A stretch of 64,000 nt of DNA from Mytilus galloprovincialis (Eukaryota; Mollusca; Bivalvia; Mytilida; Mytilidae): contig NC_134838.1 of NCBI RefSeq assembly GCF_965363235.1, forward strand, positions 1,183,001 to 1,247,000, written 5' to 3'. The translations under genes and the position numbers were made by a program. Under the pieces are notes generated by a model. The model was given only the letters and a program-made list of their open reading frames with translations. It had not been told where the DNA came from and ran no database searches. Shown piece after piece: positions 1-12,200 of this stretch. Every line of letters begins with the position of its first letter. Position 1 is the first letter of the stretch.

Positions 1-426
1 AATTAAAATGTAACACACACATTTACTATAAACATCCTTTCAAAATAAAAATTCTAAGAGTAAAAATTTATTAAAGATACCAGACTTATAATTCCAAGTA
101 CACCAAATTGTCATTCCATCAGTGAAACTCGGCCAAATCTAATCAAGATCAAAGTTCCGAGAGATAAAACAAATTGTGCCAGATACAGGTTATGTGATGT
201 ATTTCTGGGTGTAGAAAAAAACAATCTTCATGTTTCGAATCATTCCAGTAATTTCTAGTAAATGTTTGCTTAAATTTAGTCTGATGATTCTGTGTTTTTT
301 TCTGAGATCGTGGTTAATATAAATAAAATAATGAGATTTTGATTTTGCCCTTTGATTAGGGACTTTCCGTTTTGAGTTATCTTCGGAGTTCATTTTTTTT
401 GTGATTTAACTTTTTATGGCACTTAC

Positions 427-3400
427 AAATTTTCGCAACAATATATATTGTAGATATACCCACAGCATCTGTATTCACAGTATAAATAGTAAACTGTCAG
501 CGAGGAGGCGGAGTGATCTGTACAGTACTCAAATGTTTCACATACTGAAAACATAAAAATAAGTTATAATTGATTTCATACACATCTAAAATGCTTCCAA
601 TACTGTAAACATAAACTAGATTATCATCGATAGAAAAAAAAACTCAACTGCTTCAGGTACTGAAGACAATTGATAATGGAAATGGGGAATGTGTCGAAGA
701 GACAACAACCCGAGCATAGAGCAGACATGAGCCGAAGGTCACCAATAGGTCTTCAATACAGCGAGAATCCCACACGCCGGAGGCATACTTCAGCTGGCCC
801 CTAAACAAAAATGTATACTAGTTCAGTGATAAAAAGTAAAATCACAAAAATACTGAACTTAGAGGAAAATCAATTCGGGAAATCCATAATCACATGGCAA
901 AATCAGATAAACAAAACACATCAAAAACGAATGGACAAGAACTGTCATATTCCTGACTTGGTAAAGGACGTCATACTAAACTCCGAAATATACACAAGAA
1001 AAAAAAACTATAAATCATTCAAGACTAACAAAGGCTAAATGCTCCTAAAACATTAAATGAAATGTAAACTAGGATATTAGATTGTCTGTACATATGATTC
1101 ACGTACGCAGTTGAACGCCGTTCAATTTTCATGATTCGATTGAGCCGGGTTACAAACAAAACCGAGGGAAACACATCAACTAAACTGGAAAAACAATGAA
1201 ACAAAATTAAACTCTAATATTTATACAAACGTACTGTAGATAACAAATTGAATATTACTGACTTGGTCGAGGACATTTCAAGAAGCAATAGTGGGTTGCA
1301 ACTGGTTTTATGGCAAACCAAACCTCCCGTTTATATGTCAATACTAAAACAACGCGCTTAAATCACAACACTACGTGAGATGGATACAGTACTCAGCACC
1401 GAGAAATTCAAAAATATAAATAATGTAACGAACACTACAACATGAAAACATAACATAAATTATCATCGTTGAAGTGGGATGTGTTGTACATATTCCAAAT
1501 GCTTCAGCTAGTTACTGAAAATATAGAATAAACTGTCAACGGGCTGATAAAACTATCATCGCTGTATTGAAGAAAAAATAACAGAAGTATTGAACTCTGA
1601 GGAAAATTCTAAACGGAAAGTCAGTAGGCAAATGGGAAAATAAGATCAACACACGAAACGTATGGATAACAACTGTCATATTTATACTTGTACAGACACT
1701 ATTTTATGTAGAACATGGCAGATTGAAATGCTCAGTTAAACACGTGAAGAGCATACTTATAACCATGTCAAGTTTACTAAACACTACAAACAAAACAAAA
1801 GACAACACGATTCCTAATAAAAACAAATGTTTATTTTAGGCGCTCCAGAAGGATTGGTAAAGATTATCTCACTTGTAATATAGTTCGTTTCTGTGTGTAT
1901 TACATTATAACGTTGTGTCGTTTGTTTTCTCTTATTTTTGAGTGTAAATTCACATTGCGATAAGACGTGTCACGGTACTTGTCTATCCCAAATTCATGTA
2001 TTTGGTTTTGATGTTATATATATATGTTATATTTGTTATTCTCGTGGGATTTTGTCTATGTGTGTTACATTTTAGTGTTATGTCGTTGTTCTCCTCTTAT
2101 ATTTAATGCGTTTCCCTCGGTTTTAGTTTGTTATTCCGATTTTGTTTTTTGTCCATGGATTTATGAGTTTTGAACAGCGGTATACTACTGTTGCCTTTAT
2201 TTGTCGTACCCATCGTGTTGCATATGGTCATTACAAAATATGGTGATAAATAGAGAAAAGAAGACTAAATTGACGTAACAATACTTTCCTTAGAACAAAT
2301 TCAAGGTAAGTAGTAAACGTGATCATTATAAATTAAAGAATGATATTGATCGATTTTTATCTTTAGAAACAAAACAGGTCAAAACTTTATATATTGTCCA
2401 AAAATGCTTGTATAAACTCTGAGTTGTAAACCTAACTACTTCACTAAATAATATCCCTGGTTATTCTGTGACTTATTCACAGGGATACTCTGCCAACTGT
2501 TGTCGGTCGAGTATATTGTCCTTACAGGAAGGAAAGTGCAATAAAGAAATAATCAGAGAGAATAAAATAAGAACAAATTCACGTTCATCTATGAAAAGAA
2601 TGATATTGATCGGTTTCAGAACTTTCGTTAATCAAATAGAGATTTCAGATTAAATATTATAGTAGCTTCATAAGAGTTGATCGAACTTAACAGTAACATT
2701 AAGTTTCATAATCTTTTTGTTTTACACACCTATTCCTCTCCGCCTTTTAATTCATCTTTTTAAAATATTTTATTTGTTTCCGATTAGAAATATCAGTACA
2801 GCTAGGTAATAAAAGGTAGAAGTTCACATTTTGAACACTGATATACTTATAAATAATTATAATTTACACCTTTTTCGAATTTCAAGAAGAGAGTTCACAA
2901 TGGATGGATGTGATGAGATTGCCAATAAGACAACTGACCACCAGATACCAAATGACATGGATGTAAGCACCTTTTGTTACATCTTCTGACATCAGACTCG
3001 GACTTCTTTTGAACTGAATTTTAATGTGCGTATTGTTATGCCTTTACTTTTCTACATTGGCTAGAGGTATAGGGGGAGGGTTGAGATCTCATAAACATGT
3101 TTAACCCCGCCGCAATTTTGCGACTGTCCCAAGTCAGGAGCCTCTGGCCTTTGTAAGTCTTGTATGATTTTTAGTTTAAGTTTCTTGTGTATAATTTGGA
3201 GTTTAGTATGACGTCCATTATCACTGAACTAGTATACCTATTTTTGAAGGGGCCAGCTGAAGGACGCCTCCGGGTGTGGGAGTTCCTCGCTACAGTGAAG
3301 ACCCATTGGTGGCCTTCGGCTGTTGTCCTCTCTATGGTCGGGTTGTTGTCGCTTTGACACATTCCCATTTCCTTTCCGACTTTTACCTGTAAGTCACCTT

Positions 3401-6400
3401 CCAAATGAGAAACACCCGTAAAGGTTTAGTTAGCAATACCAATTCCAGACATGACAAAATTGAAGCCTAACAAACAAAACACTGAAGCTAGGTCTGGTCT
3501 TATTCTCGATTGTGACTGTTTTGCTGAGTGTGAATTCGCATTACTATAACATGTGTTACGGTACTTGCCTATCCCAAATTCATGTACTTAGTTTAAATGT
3601 TTAATGTTTTATTTGTAATTCTCATCGGATTTTGTCAAATGTGTTGACTTCTTTTCTATTATATTTATGTGTTATGGTAAATAATATTAATCACCGCATT
3701 CATTTATTAGATTTTATGTTGTTCAACGTAATCAGTGCGATATTTTACGTTTGAAGTTAGATTCAAAACAAACCTGACATAGCTTTATAATATAGTTAAT
3801 TGCTGCCTTAGTTTGCTATTAATAAGTATTGAAATGTGCATTGTTATTAAGTGCAATATCAGTATTTAGTTCAAATGTAATCTTGGGTCAGTCCTAGTTC
3901 TATCTTATTCATTCAAATGACGTCATTTTTCATTTTTTGATGATCTGTTTTACAAATTCAAATGACGTCATCATTTTTTGTCATTTTTTACAATTTCAAA
4001 AAAAAACGTCACGTCACTTGGCGTTGAGGTTTAAACATATTCGGATGTGTTGCAAATGTCTGGTTATGTAAGGTATTTCAGTTGTTTCCTGTAATTAGTT
4101 AATATTTCAGTTCTATCATGTACAGCTTTTGTTTATTAATTTTATAAATTTACTGTTTGCAAAAGTATAAATTATTCTAAATGATAAGGATGTTCTGGTA
4201 ACTAACAGACAACCCTGGCCGTTTTTGGCACAATTTTTTTTTATCTTTTGGTCCTCTATGCTGTTCGACTTTGTGCTTGTTTCGGCTTTCAAACTTTTGT
4301 ATCTGGGCATCACTAGTAGATCTTGTGTGGATAAATGCACTTCTGGCGTATTAAAATGTTCAACTTGTTGCCTTTTGTTAGCTGTTGTTCGTGTGTTTCT
4401 TTGTCAATTGTATTCTCCAATTTATTTATATTGTAGTCCTGTAGTGTTGAGTTGCCATCTTAATGTTATATTTCACATGGCTATAAAAGGGGAGGTTTGA
4501 CATGCCACAAAACCAGGTTCAACCCGCCATTTTTTTCTTTAAAAATGTCCTGTACCAAGTCAGGAATATGGCCATTGTTATATTATAGTTCGTTTCTGGA
4601 TGTGTTACATTTTTACGTTGCGTCGTTTGTTTTCTCTTATTTTTGAGTGTAAATTCACATTGCGATAAGATGTGTCACGGTACTTGTCTATCCCAAATTC
4701 ATGTATTTGGTTTTGATGTTATATTTGTTATTCTCGTGGGATTTTGTCTGTTGCTTGGTCCGTTTCTGTGTGTGTTACATTGTAGTGTTGTGTCGTTGTT
4801 CTTCTCTTATATTTAATGCGTTTCCCTCAGTTTTAGTTTGTTACCCCGATTTTGTTTTTTGTCCATGGATTTATGAGTTTGAACATCGGTATACTATTGT
4901 TGCCTTTATTTAGGAGTAAACAAGGAAAAGAGAACAACGACAACCAAGTAAATACAGCATATGAAGAGGTTAGACATGTTTTTAGCGCACAACCATTCCC
5001 TTCCAAATTCCAAAAACCTGCAACAGCTGGTCTACCTGCACTACATAATAATATTGTATAAGGATAAGTTGTTTGAAAAAGACTCAGGTCATCAATATGC
5101 CACGATCACAAAAATATAAACCAATAAAAAAGACAAAAGACACAAAGTACTGACCTAAGAGTACTTGCAGTCTCTAACAATTGTTTCAAATCAAATTTCT
5201 ACGAACAAAATAATACCATTTGTCAAGACTACAATATCTATCAGTTTCCAATTGTGAACTTTACATTTCTAAGTAACAACATTCCAGCAGCACCTGCATA
5301 CTGTGTATATATCTCCCAATTGATACGATATTCCCGTGCTTGTTTTTCCTATCATGATTTTCTTGATAGGGGGTTGCTTCTCACAAGGAAGCTATTAAAC
5401 CAAGCTTTCCAAGCGGCGAAATTGAAAGCATCCCATCGTAAATTTTTATTCTTTAGTTTTATATGTTGTGTTGTGGGTACTATTGTATGTCTGTTTGTCT
5501 TTTTTCTTTTAGCCATGGCGTTGTGAGTTTGTTTTCGATTTTTGTCCCTCTTTTACACCCAACAGATTAGGTGTAGAGACTGCGGCAAGCACGATTGTGT
5601 GCAAATACAAAAATATAAGTATGACATGACAATATGTGTTTATAACTGGAAACCAAAAAACATAAATATTTCATGTATAAGCAGAAGACGCTGACCTGGT
5701 ATCTATGATGAGTTTATTTACAACCACTCGGTAGCACTGCTGGTGGAATTTTAATTCCCCGATGGTATCACCAGCCCAGTAGTCAGCACAAAAGTGCTGA
5801 CATGAATTTTCATTGATATGGTCAAATTATATCTGTTTATAAAACTTTTTAATTTTTGAAATACTAACTCATTTCTCCCTCAGAAATAGATTTACTTAGC
5901 TGTATTTGCCAAAACGTTTACCAATTTTGGTCCCCAATCATCTCCAACTTCGTACTTTAATTGGACTTTTTAACTATTCGAGCGTCACTGATGAGTTTTT
6001 TGTAGACGACATACATACAAAATTTAATCCTGGTATCTATGATGAGTTTCTTTACACCGTTGACTCTTATGGCACGTCATTTCCCATATGGCCCTGGTAG
6101 CTTTCCGTGACCCATATGAGCCCTCGATTGTCGTCTTGTGTTAATATTGGAGTTTCGGGATGATACAGGGCCATTATGGAAAGTGATAAGTTGAAATCTA
6201 TGAAATGTTTCCATTTTATACTTTAAATTTCCTTGTCATATTTCATATACCATTTAGATGTAAATTATTTTGCTAGTTACATATTGTTCAATACGTTTTA
6301 CATTTTTTAACTTAACATATATTTCCAATCTTCACATATCTTTATTCTTTGGAACAATATTCAAATGATCCGTAACTCCTCAACTCCGTGAAATTAAACA

Positions 6401-6563
6401 TTCGATTAAATTTAAAGACGAGTTAAAATAACGATACAAGATATTTTCATACAGCAAGAGTTGATTTCAACGTACAAAAAGACTGTTAAAACAATATTAC
6501 TGTACCTTTGAGAATAAGAGAAATGAATACTATTGTCGAAATAATTCTTTGATTCAGCACCAT
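427..6563 (-). CDS. Cys/Tyr-rich single-pass membrane protein (CYYR1/Shisa-like), 5' part only
   Basis: Two exons are visible. Exon 1 (6563-6506) starts with ATG and encodes a 19-residue hydrophobic signal peptide, ending AAAG before a GTACAG donor. Exon 2 (493-427) follows a CTGACAG acceptor and encodes a compact Cys/Tyr-rich domain with the pattern C-x3-CC-x7-CC, ending at GTAAGT. Both exons have the same phases as the complete paralogue at 8,040-12,861, and exon 2 has the same length (67 nt). The membrane and tail exons would lie left of position 1, so the gene is cut by the window edge. The intron between the two exons is about 6 kb and full of dispersed repeats. Pairing of these exons rests on strand, phase and order, not on transcript data; a missed intervening exon 1 is possible. 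By family the protein should be a secretory-pathway or plasma-membrane adaptor. Confidence 0.6.
680..1010 (-). repeat. dispersed mussel-type repeats, reverse orientation
   Basis: Positions 680-811 are a reverse copy of the repeat also seen forward at 3,070-3,390 and 53,770-54,065 (core GGCCAGCTGAAGGACGCC). Positions 838-1,010 are a reverse partial copy of the family that is full length at 4,097-4,912 (core CCTGACTTGGTA in this orientation). No gene is seen from 500 to 1,840; the rest of the stretch is AT-rich with short decayed repeat pieces. Confidence 0.6.
1840..2215 (+). repeat. partial copy of the ~800-bp dispersed repeat
   Basis: Matches the 3' half of the family seen at 4,097-4,912 and 19,982-20,781: the GTGTCACGGTACTTGTC and GTCCATGGATTTATGAG segments occur in the same order and spacing, ending near GTTGCCTTTATTT. 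The 2,220-3,070 stretch that follows has only AT-rich sequence and a weak copy of another dispersed repeat near 2,900-2,960. Confidence 0.6.
3070..3390 (+). repeat. dispersed repeat, forward copy
   Basis: Nearly the same sequence recurs at 53,770-54,065 and, reversed, at 680-811. Shared parts include ATAAACATGTTTAACCCCGC, the GAAGGACGCCTCCGGGTG segment and the closing TTGACACATTCCCATTTCC. No coding content. Its ends and class are not clear from three copies. Confidence 0.65.
4097..4912 (+). repeat. ~800-bp dispersed repeat, full-length copy
   Basis: Aligns end to end with 19,982-20,781. A 5' part carries the phrase TCACTAGTAGATCTTGTGTG; a middle part has GTCCTGTACCAAGTCAGGAA; a 3' part runs from GTGTCACGGTACTTGTC to GTTGCCTTTATTTA. 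Partial copies lie at 1,840-2,215, 3,520-3,690, 7,545-7,720, 18,000-18,100, 19,535-19,981 and 26,440-26,595, and reversed at 57,000-57,215. No protein is encoded; short open frames inside it are not conserved between copies. Probably a non-autonomous mobile element. Confidence 0.65.
5239..5451 (+). pseudogene. fragment of a retroelement reverse-transcriptase C-terminal region
   Basis: An open stretch contains the phrase AYCVYISQLIRYSRAC followed by HDFLDRGLLLTRKLL. I recognise this YGVYISQLIR-type block as the region after the reverse-transcriptase core in invertebrate non-LTR-type retroelements. It is about 70 codons long, has no upstream polymerase motifs and runs straight into another dispersed repeat at 5,440-5,555 (CCATGGCGTTGT...). 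It is a dead fragment. The exact element class cannot be told from this piece. Confidence 0.5.
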
Positions 6564-9290
6564 TTTAGTTGAATGAAACCACGGCAATGAACACCTGACA
6601 CTATATATAGCAAATCAATGATTTAGATACTGAAGAAGAGGAGCTATGATTAATCAGTGTAGATATAACAGTACATATATGCTATGTTTCATTAATTAAA
6701 AAAAACATCCTTATTTAGAGATCATTTATATCAATATCTTGTTTATTTTTAAATAATTTAATTTTAATGTAACGCGTCGTCTGATTGGCTGCCGTTGTTT
6801 TGTTTATCAACTCATATAAATATCTTTGTCATGTGATCGTGAAGTAATCAACGCATTAATTGACAAGAAATGACTGTAATATTTTTTCTATCTATTCAAA
6901 ATAACATAAAAATTAGGTGCACACTTTAAAATAACCCGTGTGCTATAACGCAAAAAGTAAACGGATAAAGGATTTTAGAAGTTTTCAAATATTCAATGAT
7001 GCATTAGTTTTGAATTTTCAAAGCTTTTGTCCTCGAGCATCACTGATGAGACATACATTGTCGAAGTGTATATCGAATGTAGTAAAATAGGTGTCATTTA
7101 TATTATTTCAATTATAATATTTGAAAATGTTATACATAATATTGCATAGATTAATATCAAGTGAATATTCTCGGGAAAACTAAGAGGTAATTTCGTTTTG
7201 GTTATTCTCCTTACATGAGCAATCCGTTTTAAAGAAAACCAAAATAAAGACCAAAATAGTACCTGCTTAATTACTTATCTAACTACCCAATAAATGCATT
7301 TTGTTGTTAGATGTTTTGTTCTAGTATAATATCGACATGTCAGGAATCTGACAGTTGGTATCCATTCGTTTGATGTGTTTAAGCTTTTGATTTTGCACAT
7401 TGATTAAGGACGTTCCGTTTTAATTTTTCCTCGGAGTTATTTTTTATTTTACTTTTCACCAAGTTAATCCTAATCATTCATATGTTATTATTATGTTCTT
7501 TACGAATTCAGGAAAATGGCAGTAGTTTATCTAATATTTCGTTTCTATGTATATTTCATTGTCGGTTGTTTTTGTTGCACATCAGTTTTCTATAGTTTCG
7601 TTGTTTCCTCTTATAGTTGATGTGTTTCCCTCGGTTTTAGTTTGTTACCCGGATTTGTTTTCTCTTAATTGATTTATGACATTTGAACAGAGGTATACTA
7701 CTGCTGCCTTTATTTAGGCTTAAATAAATCTTTCATTATTGTTAATGTTCTTAGATATCATTTAGACAATCATAAAAATAGGTTTTGGCTTTATTAAGAT
7801 TACAAAATTTTAACAATAAAAATATATCACAAAGTTTTTGATTCAAAATCACACATCTATAAAATTCATTGTTTAAAATCTAGATTATCCAAACGGCAAA
7901 CCATTCAATAATTGAAAATTAATATAACAGAAGTACGTCCTGTCGGATTTTTTGAAATGGTAAAATGTTTAAAACAAATATCCATTGATGTGTAATGAGT
8001 ATTCAGATGGGTGCTTTAACTAATTATATGAACAAATCCCTAAGTTTTTGATGATGGGTGAGCTGTACAAGGCGGAGCTGTCGGTGGATAGGCAACATCC
8101 TGTGGATAAGCAGGTGGCGGTGGATATGTTCCCAAAGGAGCAAACATTGGTGTTGGTGGGTACGAATAGGTAGCCTGGTACCCAGGAGCAACCCCGTAAG
8201 CAGGTGGAAGCTGTGAGTAGGTTGGTGGCTGGATCTGTGTAGCTGTTACTGTAATATTAATGAAGAAATATTATAACACATTAATTTACTGCTGAAAAAA
8301 AAAATAATAATTAGTTATTCGTCAACCCTTTCGAATGACTAATATATCTATTCTGTCAATTAATTTGACATTTATATCAAATCTATAATGCTTTCACATA
8401 TGAAAAGATCAGATAATTGTTTAGAATCAAATATCCAAAGCCTGCTTGTTATATGTTGTGCAAGTCCCGAGTCAGCGATTGCATTTTGTATCGGTAATTG
8501 GAGTTTATATGTGTATTATTTATACGCTTTACCAAGCTTTTATTTTCTATTTTGTGTTTTGTTACTGTTATTCTTTTGGTTTTTTATTTGCCATGGCGTT
8601 GTCAGTTTGTTTTTTACATTTTAAATTATCCCTTTGAATTCTTTATGTTCTCTCTTACTGGTATCTCTTCCCATGTGTTCTAAAAAAGGTACGCATACCG
8701 GAGGTATGTAGAATTGTTTCTGGTTACTCGCACACTTTATACTATGGAACGTAAATATCTCAGTAGTATGTAAGTTATTCGTCAATGCATTGAAATCAAT
8801 CTACAGTAAAATAAAATTATCTGTTGAAGAGGACAATGTCAGATCGTTGGTTATGTCAGCTTTTTACAATGTTGATTTAAAAAGCAACTACATCATTTGA
8901 ATATTTTTTCAATGAGGTCACTCTGTTAACGATGGGTTTATTTCGTCTATCCTTACTTTTTAACCGTTGTTATCAATGGCATTGTTCCTTTAATTATTTA
9001 TACGACAACTGAGTTTACCATATAAAACTATACCAAAACATATCAAATCCCATATAATATGGTGTAGACCATCAGCAGCAGGGGTGTTTATCAACTCATC
9101 AATTTACCAAGTTGAAAACCAGTATCGCGTTTCGTCTACATAATACTAGTGACGCTATAATCGAAGAAAGTGAAAAGGCTGAATTTATTACCAAGTTGAG
9201 TAGCATTGAGGATTCTAAATTCCGAAAGGTTTGTCAAATATTGCTTACGTTATCTATTTCTGAAGAATAAAATCCTTAGCTTTTCGAAAA
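5440..9290. repeat. repeat-rich stretch between and inside the Cys/Tyr-rich genes
   Basis: Outside the exons at 6506-6563 and 8040-8248, this stretch holds short dispersed repeats. Copies of the family with core CCATGGCGTTGTCAGTTTG lie at 5,440-5,555 and 8,555-8,640; further copies are at 16,280-16,432, 26,820-26,930 and (reversed) 13,135-13,225 and 51,117-51,270. Copies of the family with core GTCTTGTGTAGACGA lie at 5,905-6,035 and, reversed, at 9,120-9,290. The 7,545-7,720 piece belongs to the ~800-bp family. Nothing else was recognised. Confidence 0.55.
6601..6610 (-). promoter_or_regulatory. possible TATA box of the left Cys/Tyr-rich gene
   Basis: The run CTATATATAG lies about 40-47 bp upstream of the ATG at 6563. 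The surrounding 5' flank (ATG back to about 6,630) aligns with the flank of the paralogue's ATG at 12,861: a shared TTGAATG, a shared ACCACGG and a shared CAATGATTT in reverse order of the printed strand. The paralogue lacks the TATA run. The function is inferred from position only. Confidence 0.35.
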
Positions 9291-12200
9291 ATTCAAAGTC
9301 TTTTAAACAGTAAATTTATAATTATGACCGAAACCAATGATAACTCGTGTTAATACAGAAGTGCTGGCTAAAAGACTGGTGATACCCCTTGCAAGGATAC
9401 ATCCACCAGCATTTGCATGGACCCAGGGGTTGTAAATTTACCCATCATAGATAACAAGCTTTAGATTTTCTACGCTCGAATCCTAGATTATTTTGTCATA
9501 ACCGTCGAAATTATTGGTTCTCAATGTTCATTTAGTGCATTTAGAGTGGGAGAAATGATAACATACCATATGCCAATGAATACTGTGTAATGCGTTTACC
9601 AAAACAGGTGAATGTGTGTGTTTGCGATTTGTGAAATGATAACATATCAAATGCGAATGAATTTTTTTGTAACGCGTGTACCACCAGCAACATATGTGTA
9701 TATGCATGTATGTTTGCGACTGGGGAAATAATAACATTACAAATGAGACTGGATGTTGTGTAATGTTTGTACCACCAGCAGTAGGTGTGTACATGTTTGT
9801 TAACATACCATTAATAATCTGAATGAGTGTAAAAGAGAGACAAAAGATACCAGAGTGACATTCAAACTCATAAGATGAATGTGTGTGATATGATGGGATA
9901 CCAAATGCGACTGGTTGTTGTGTAATGTGTTAACCACCAGCAGCATGGGTGTACATGTGTGTTTGGAACTGGGGAAATGATAACATAACAAATGCAAATG
10001 TATGTTTGCGACTGGGGAAATGATAACAATACAAATGCAACAGGATGTTGCGCAATGTGTGTACCACCAGCAGCATATGTGTATAAATATACAAAAAAGG
10101 AAGATGTTGTAGGATTAGGCGCAAGTTCCATATCAGGAAAGTCGCCTCCCAAAACATCAATATTATAATAATGTTGTATGATTGCCAATGAAACAACTGT
10201 CCACAAGAGACCAAATTGACACAGAAATAGTCAGCTATAAAAGGCCCCGAAATGACAATGTAAACCAATCCAAACGAAAAAACTAACGGCCTTATTTACG
10301 TTAAAAAAAATGAACGAAAAACTAATATGTAACACATAAACAAACGACAACCACTAAATTACAGGCTCCTCACTTGGGACAGGCACATACATACATAATG
10401 TGGTGGGAATAAATGTTCACAATGATAACATTATCACAGAATGTTGTTCGATGTATGTACCCCCACCAGCAGGTCTGTATAAGTGTGTGTTTGCGCCTGC
10501 GGGAATATGATAAATAATGGAATACCTAATAAGACTGAATGTGTGTTATGTTAGCACTTAAGCTGTAGATGTGTATGTGTGTGATGGGGGAAAAGGATGA
10601 CATACCGAATGCGACTGAATGTTGTGTAATATGTGTACCACCAGCAGCAGGTGCTATCACTGTTCCACGGTGTCCTTTCTTCTTTACAACACACAAAATA
10701 ACACCAATAATTACTCCAAGAAAAACTATAGATCCTATAACCGCTCCAGCTATTACACCAGAACTGAAAATAAATGTTATAGTGTCTATTGAAATCTTAA
10801 AATATTCAAAAAACTTGAAATTGTAAGAAACTCGATCTTCAACTCATCAACTGCTGTTGTTTTTTTTTAATTTTTGGTTTTCAATTCATACCAGAAATGC
10901 ACCCTCGTTGCTTCGGAAACATCTTTTGCAATAATTTTCAGAATCAAAAAGTGGCAAAAAGGTAAAACGAACGCTGGTCAAGGAATCAGAGCTTTCGTGA
11001 GGGAGATAATATTTAAAAAAAAAAAACCACCTTTATATCTTGTTTTACCGTTTATATAAATTAGATAGTAAATAGTAGGAATCAAAACAACCCTGGTTAC
11101 GTAAACTTGAATTATAATAATTATCCAAAGTAAAAAACAATATTTTAATGTGTTTATTGTGTGTATAAATTTTTATTCCCATCAGAACAATCAAATGAAG
11201 ATTCATTAGTGATTAAAAAAAAATATATGTGAAAAAATAAAACAAAAGAAAGCATATTCAACTTCTATATTATGAATATAATAATGCTCATAGTAACTAT
11301 TTAAAGTAGGGTACTTACAAATTTTCGCAACAATATCTATTATAAATGTATCCACAACAACTATATTCACAGTACATATAGTCAACTGTATTTGAATGAG
11401 AAGAATGCTCGGTACAGAACTCAAATGCTTCACATACTACAAAAAAACAAAACCGTTCTTAACAAATGCTTCACATACTACAAAAAACAACAGTTCTTAA
11501 CAAATGCTTCACATACTACCAAAAAAAAAACCGTTCTTAACAAATGCTTCACATACTACAAAAAACAACCGTTCTTAACAAATGCTTCACATACTACCAA
11601 AAAAACAAAACCGTTCTTAACAAATGCTTCACATACTACAAAAAACAACCGTTCTTAACAAATGCTTCACATACTACCAAAAAAAAACAACCGTTCTTAA
11701 CAAATGCTTCAGTCACAAAAGAAAAACGTTCTAAAAAAATGTTTCGCTTACTTCAAAAACAAATCTGTTCTTAACTAATGCTTCACAGACTATAAAAACA
11801 AACCATTCTTAGCAAATGCTTAATATACAAAATAAAATCTAAAGGTTTTAAAATAAATGCTTAACTTACTGTAAAAACAAATGTGTTGCATTTTCAAAAT
11901 ATCAAATAGATATGTAGTGATTATACATCGGTATACAACTGTTGCCTTTATTTATCTACATTAATCAAAACAATTAGGCATATCTAGATATCAGAAGATG
12001 TGGTATGAGTGCCAATGAAACAACTGTCCATCAAAGTAAACCATTATAATTCAAAGTTTGCTTCTTATTAGTTATCAAATGTACCAGGCTTATAATTCAA
12101 CACGTCAGACGCCCGTTTCGTCTACATTAGAATCATCGGTGACGCTCAGATCAAAATAGTTAGAAAGCCAAACAAGTACAAAGTTGAAGAGCATTGATGA

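Noticed and set aside
4225..4913. Hydrophobic open frames around 4.2-4.9 kb
   Set aside because: They lie within an ~800-bp dispersed repeat; the copy at 20 kb does not keep the same frames.
5254..5526. A 90-codon host gene starting at 5,254
   Set aside because: The left part is a retroelement fragment and the right part is a dispersed repeat found in many places.
10569..10826. Plus-strand 85-codon frame at 10.6-10.8 kb
   Set aside because: It is the antisense of exon 3 of the Cys/Tyr-rich gene, which has the membrane helix and correct splice sites on the minus strand.
11392..11774. Open frames with repeated NKCFTYYKK
   Set aside because: The translation simply follows the 38-41 bp minisatellite, which is intronic and changes frame between units.
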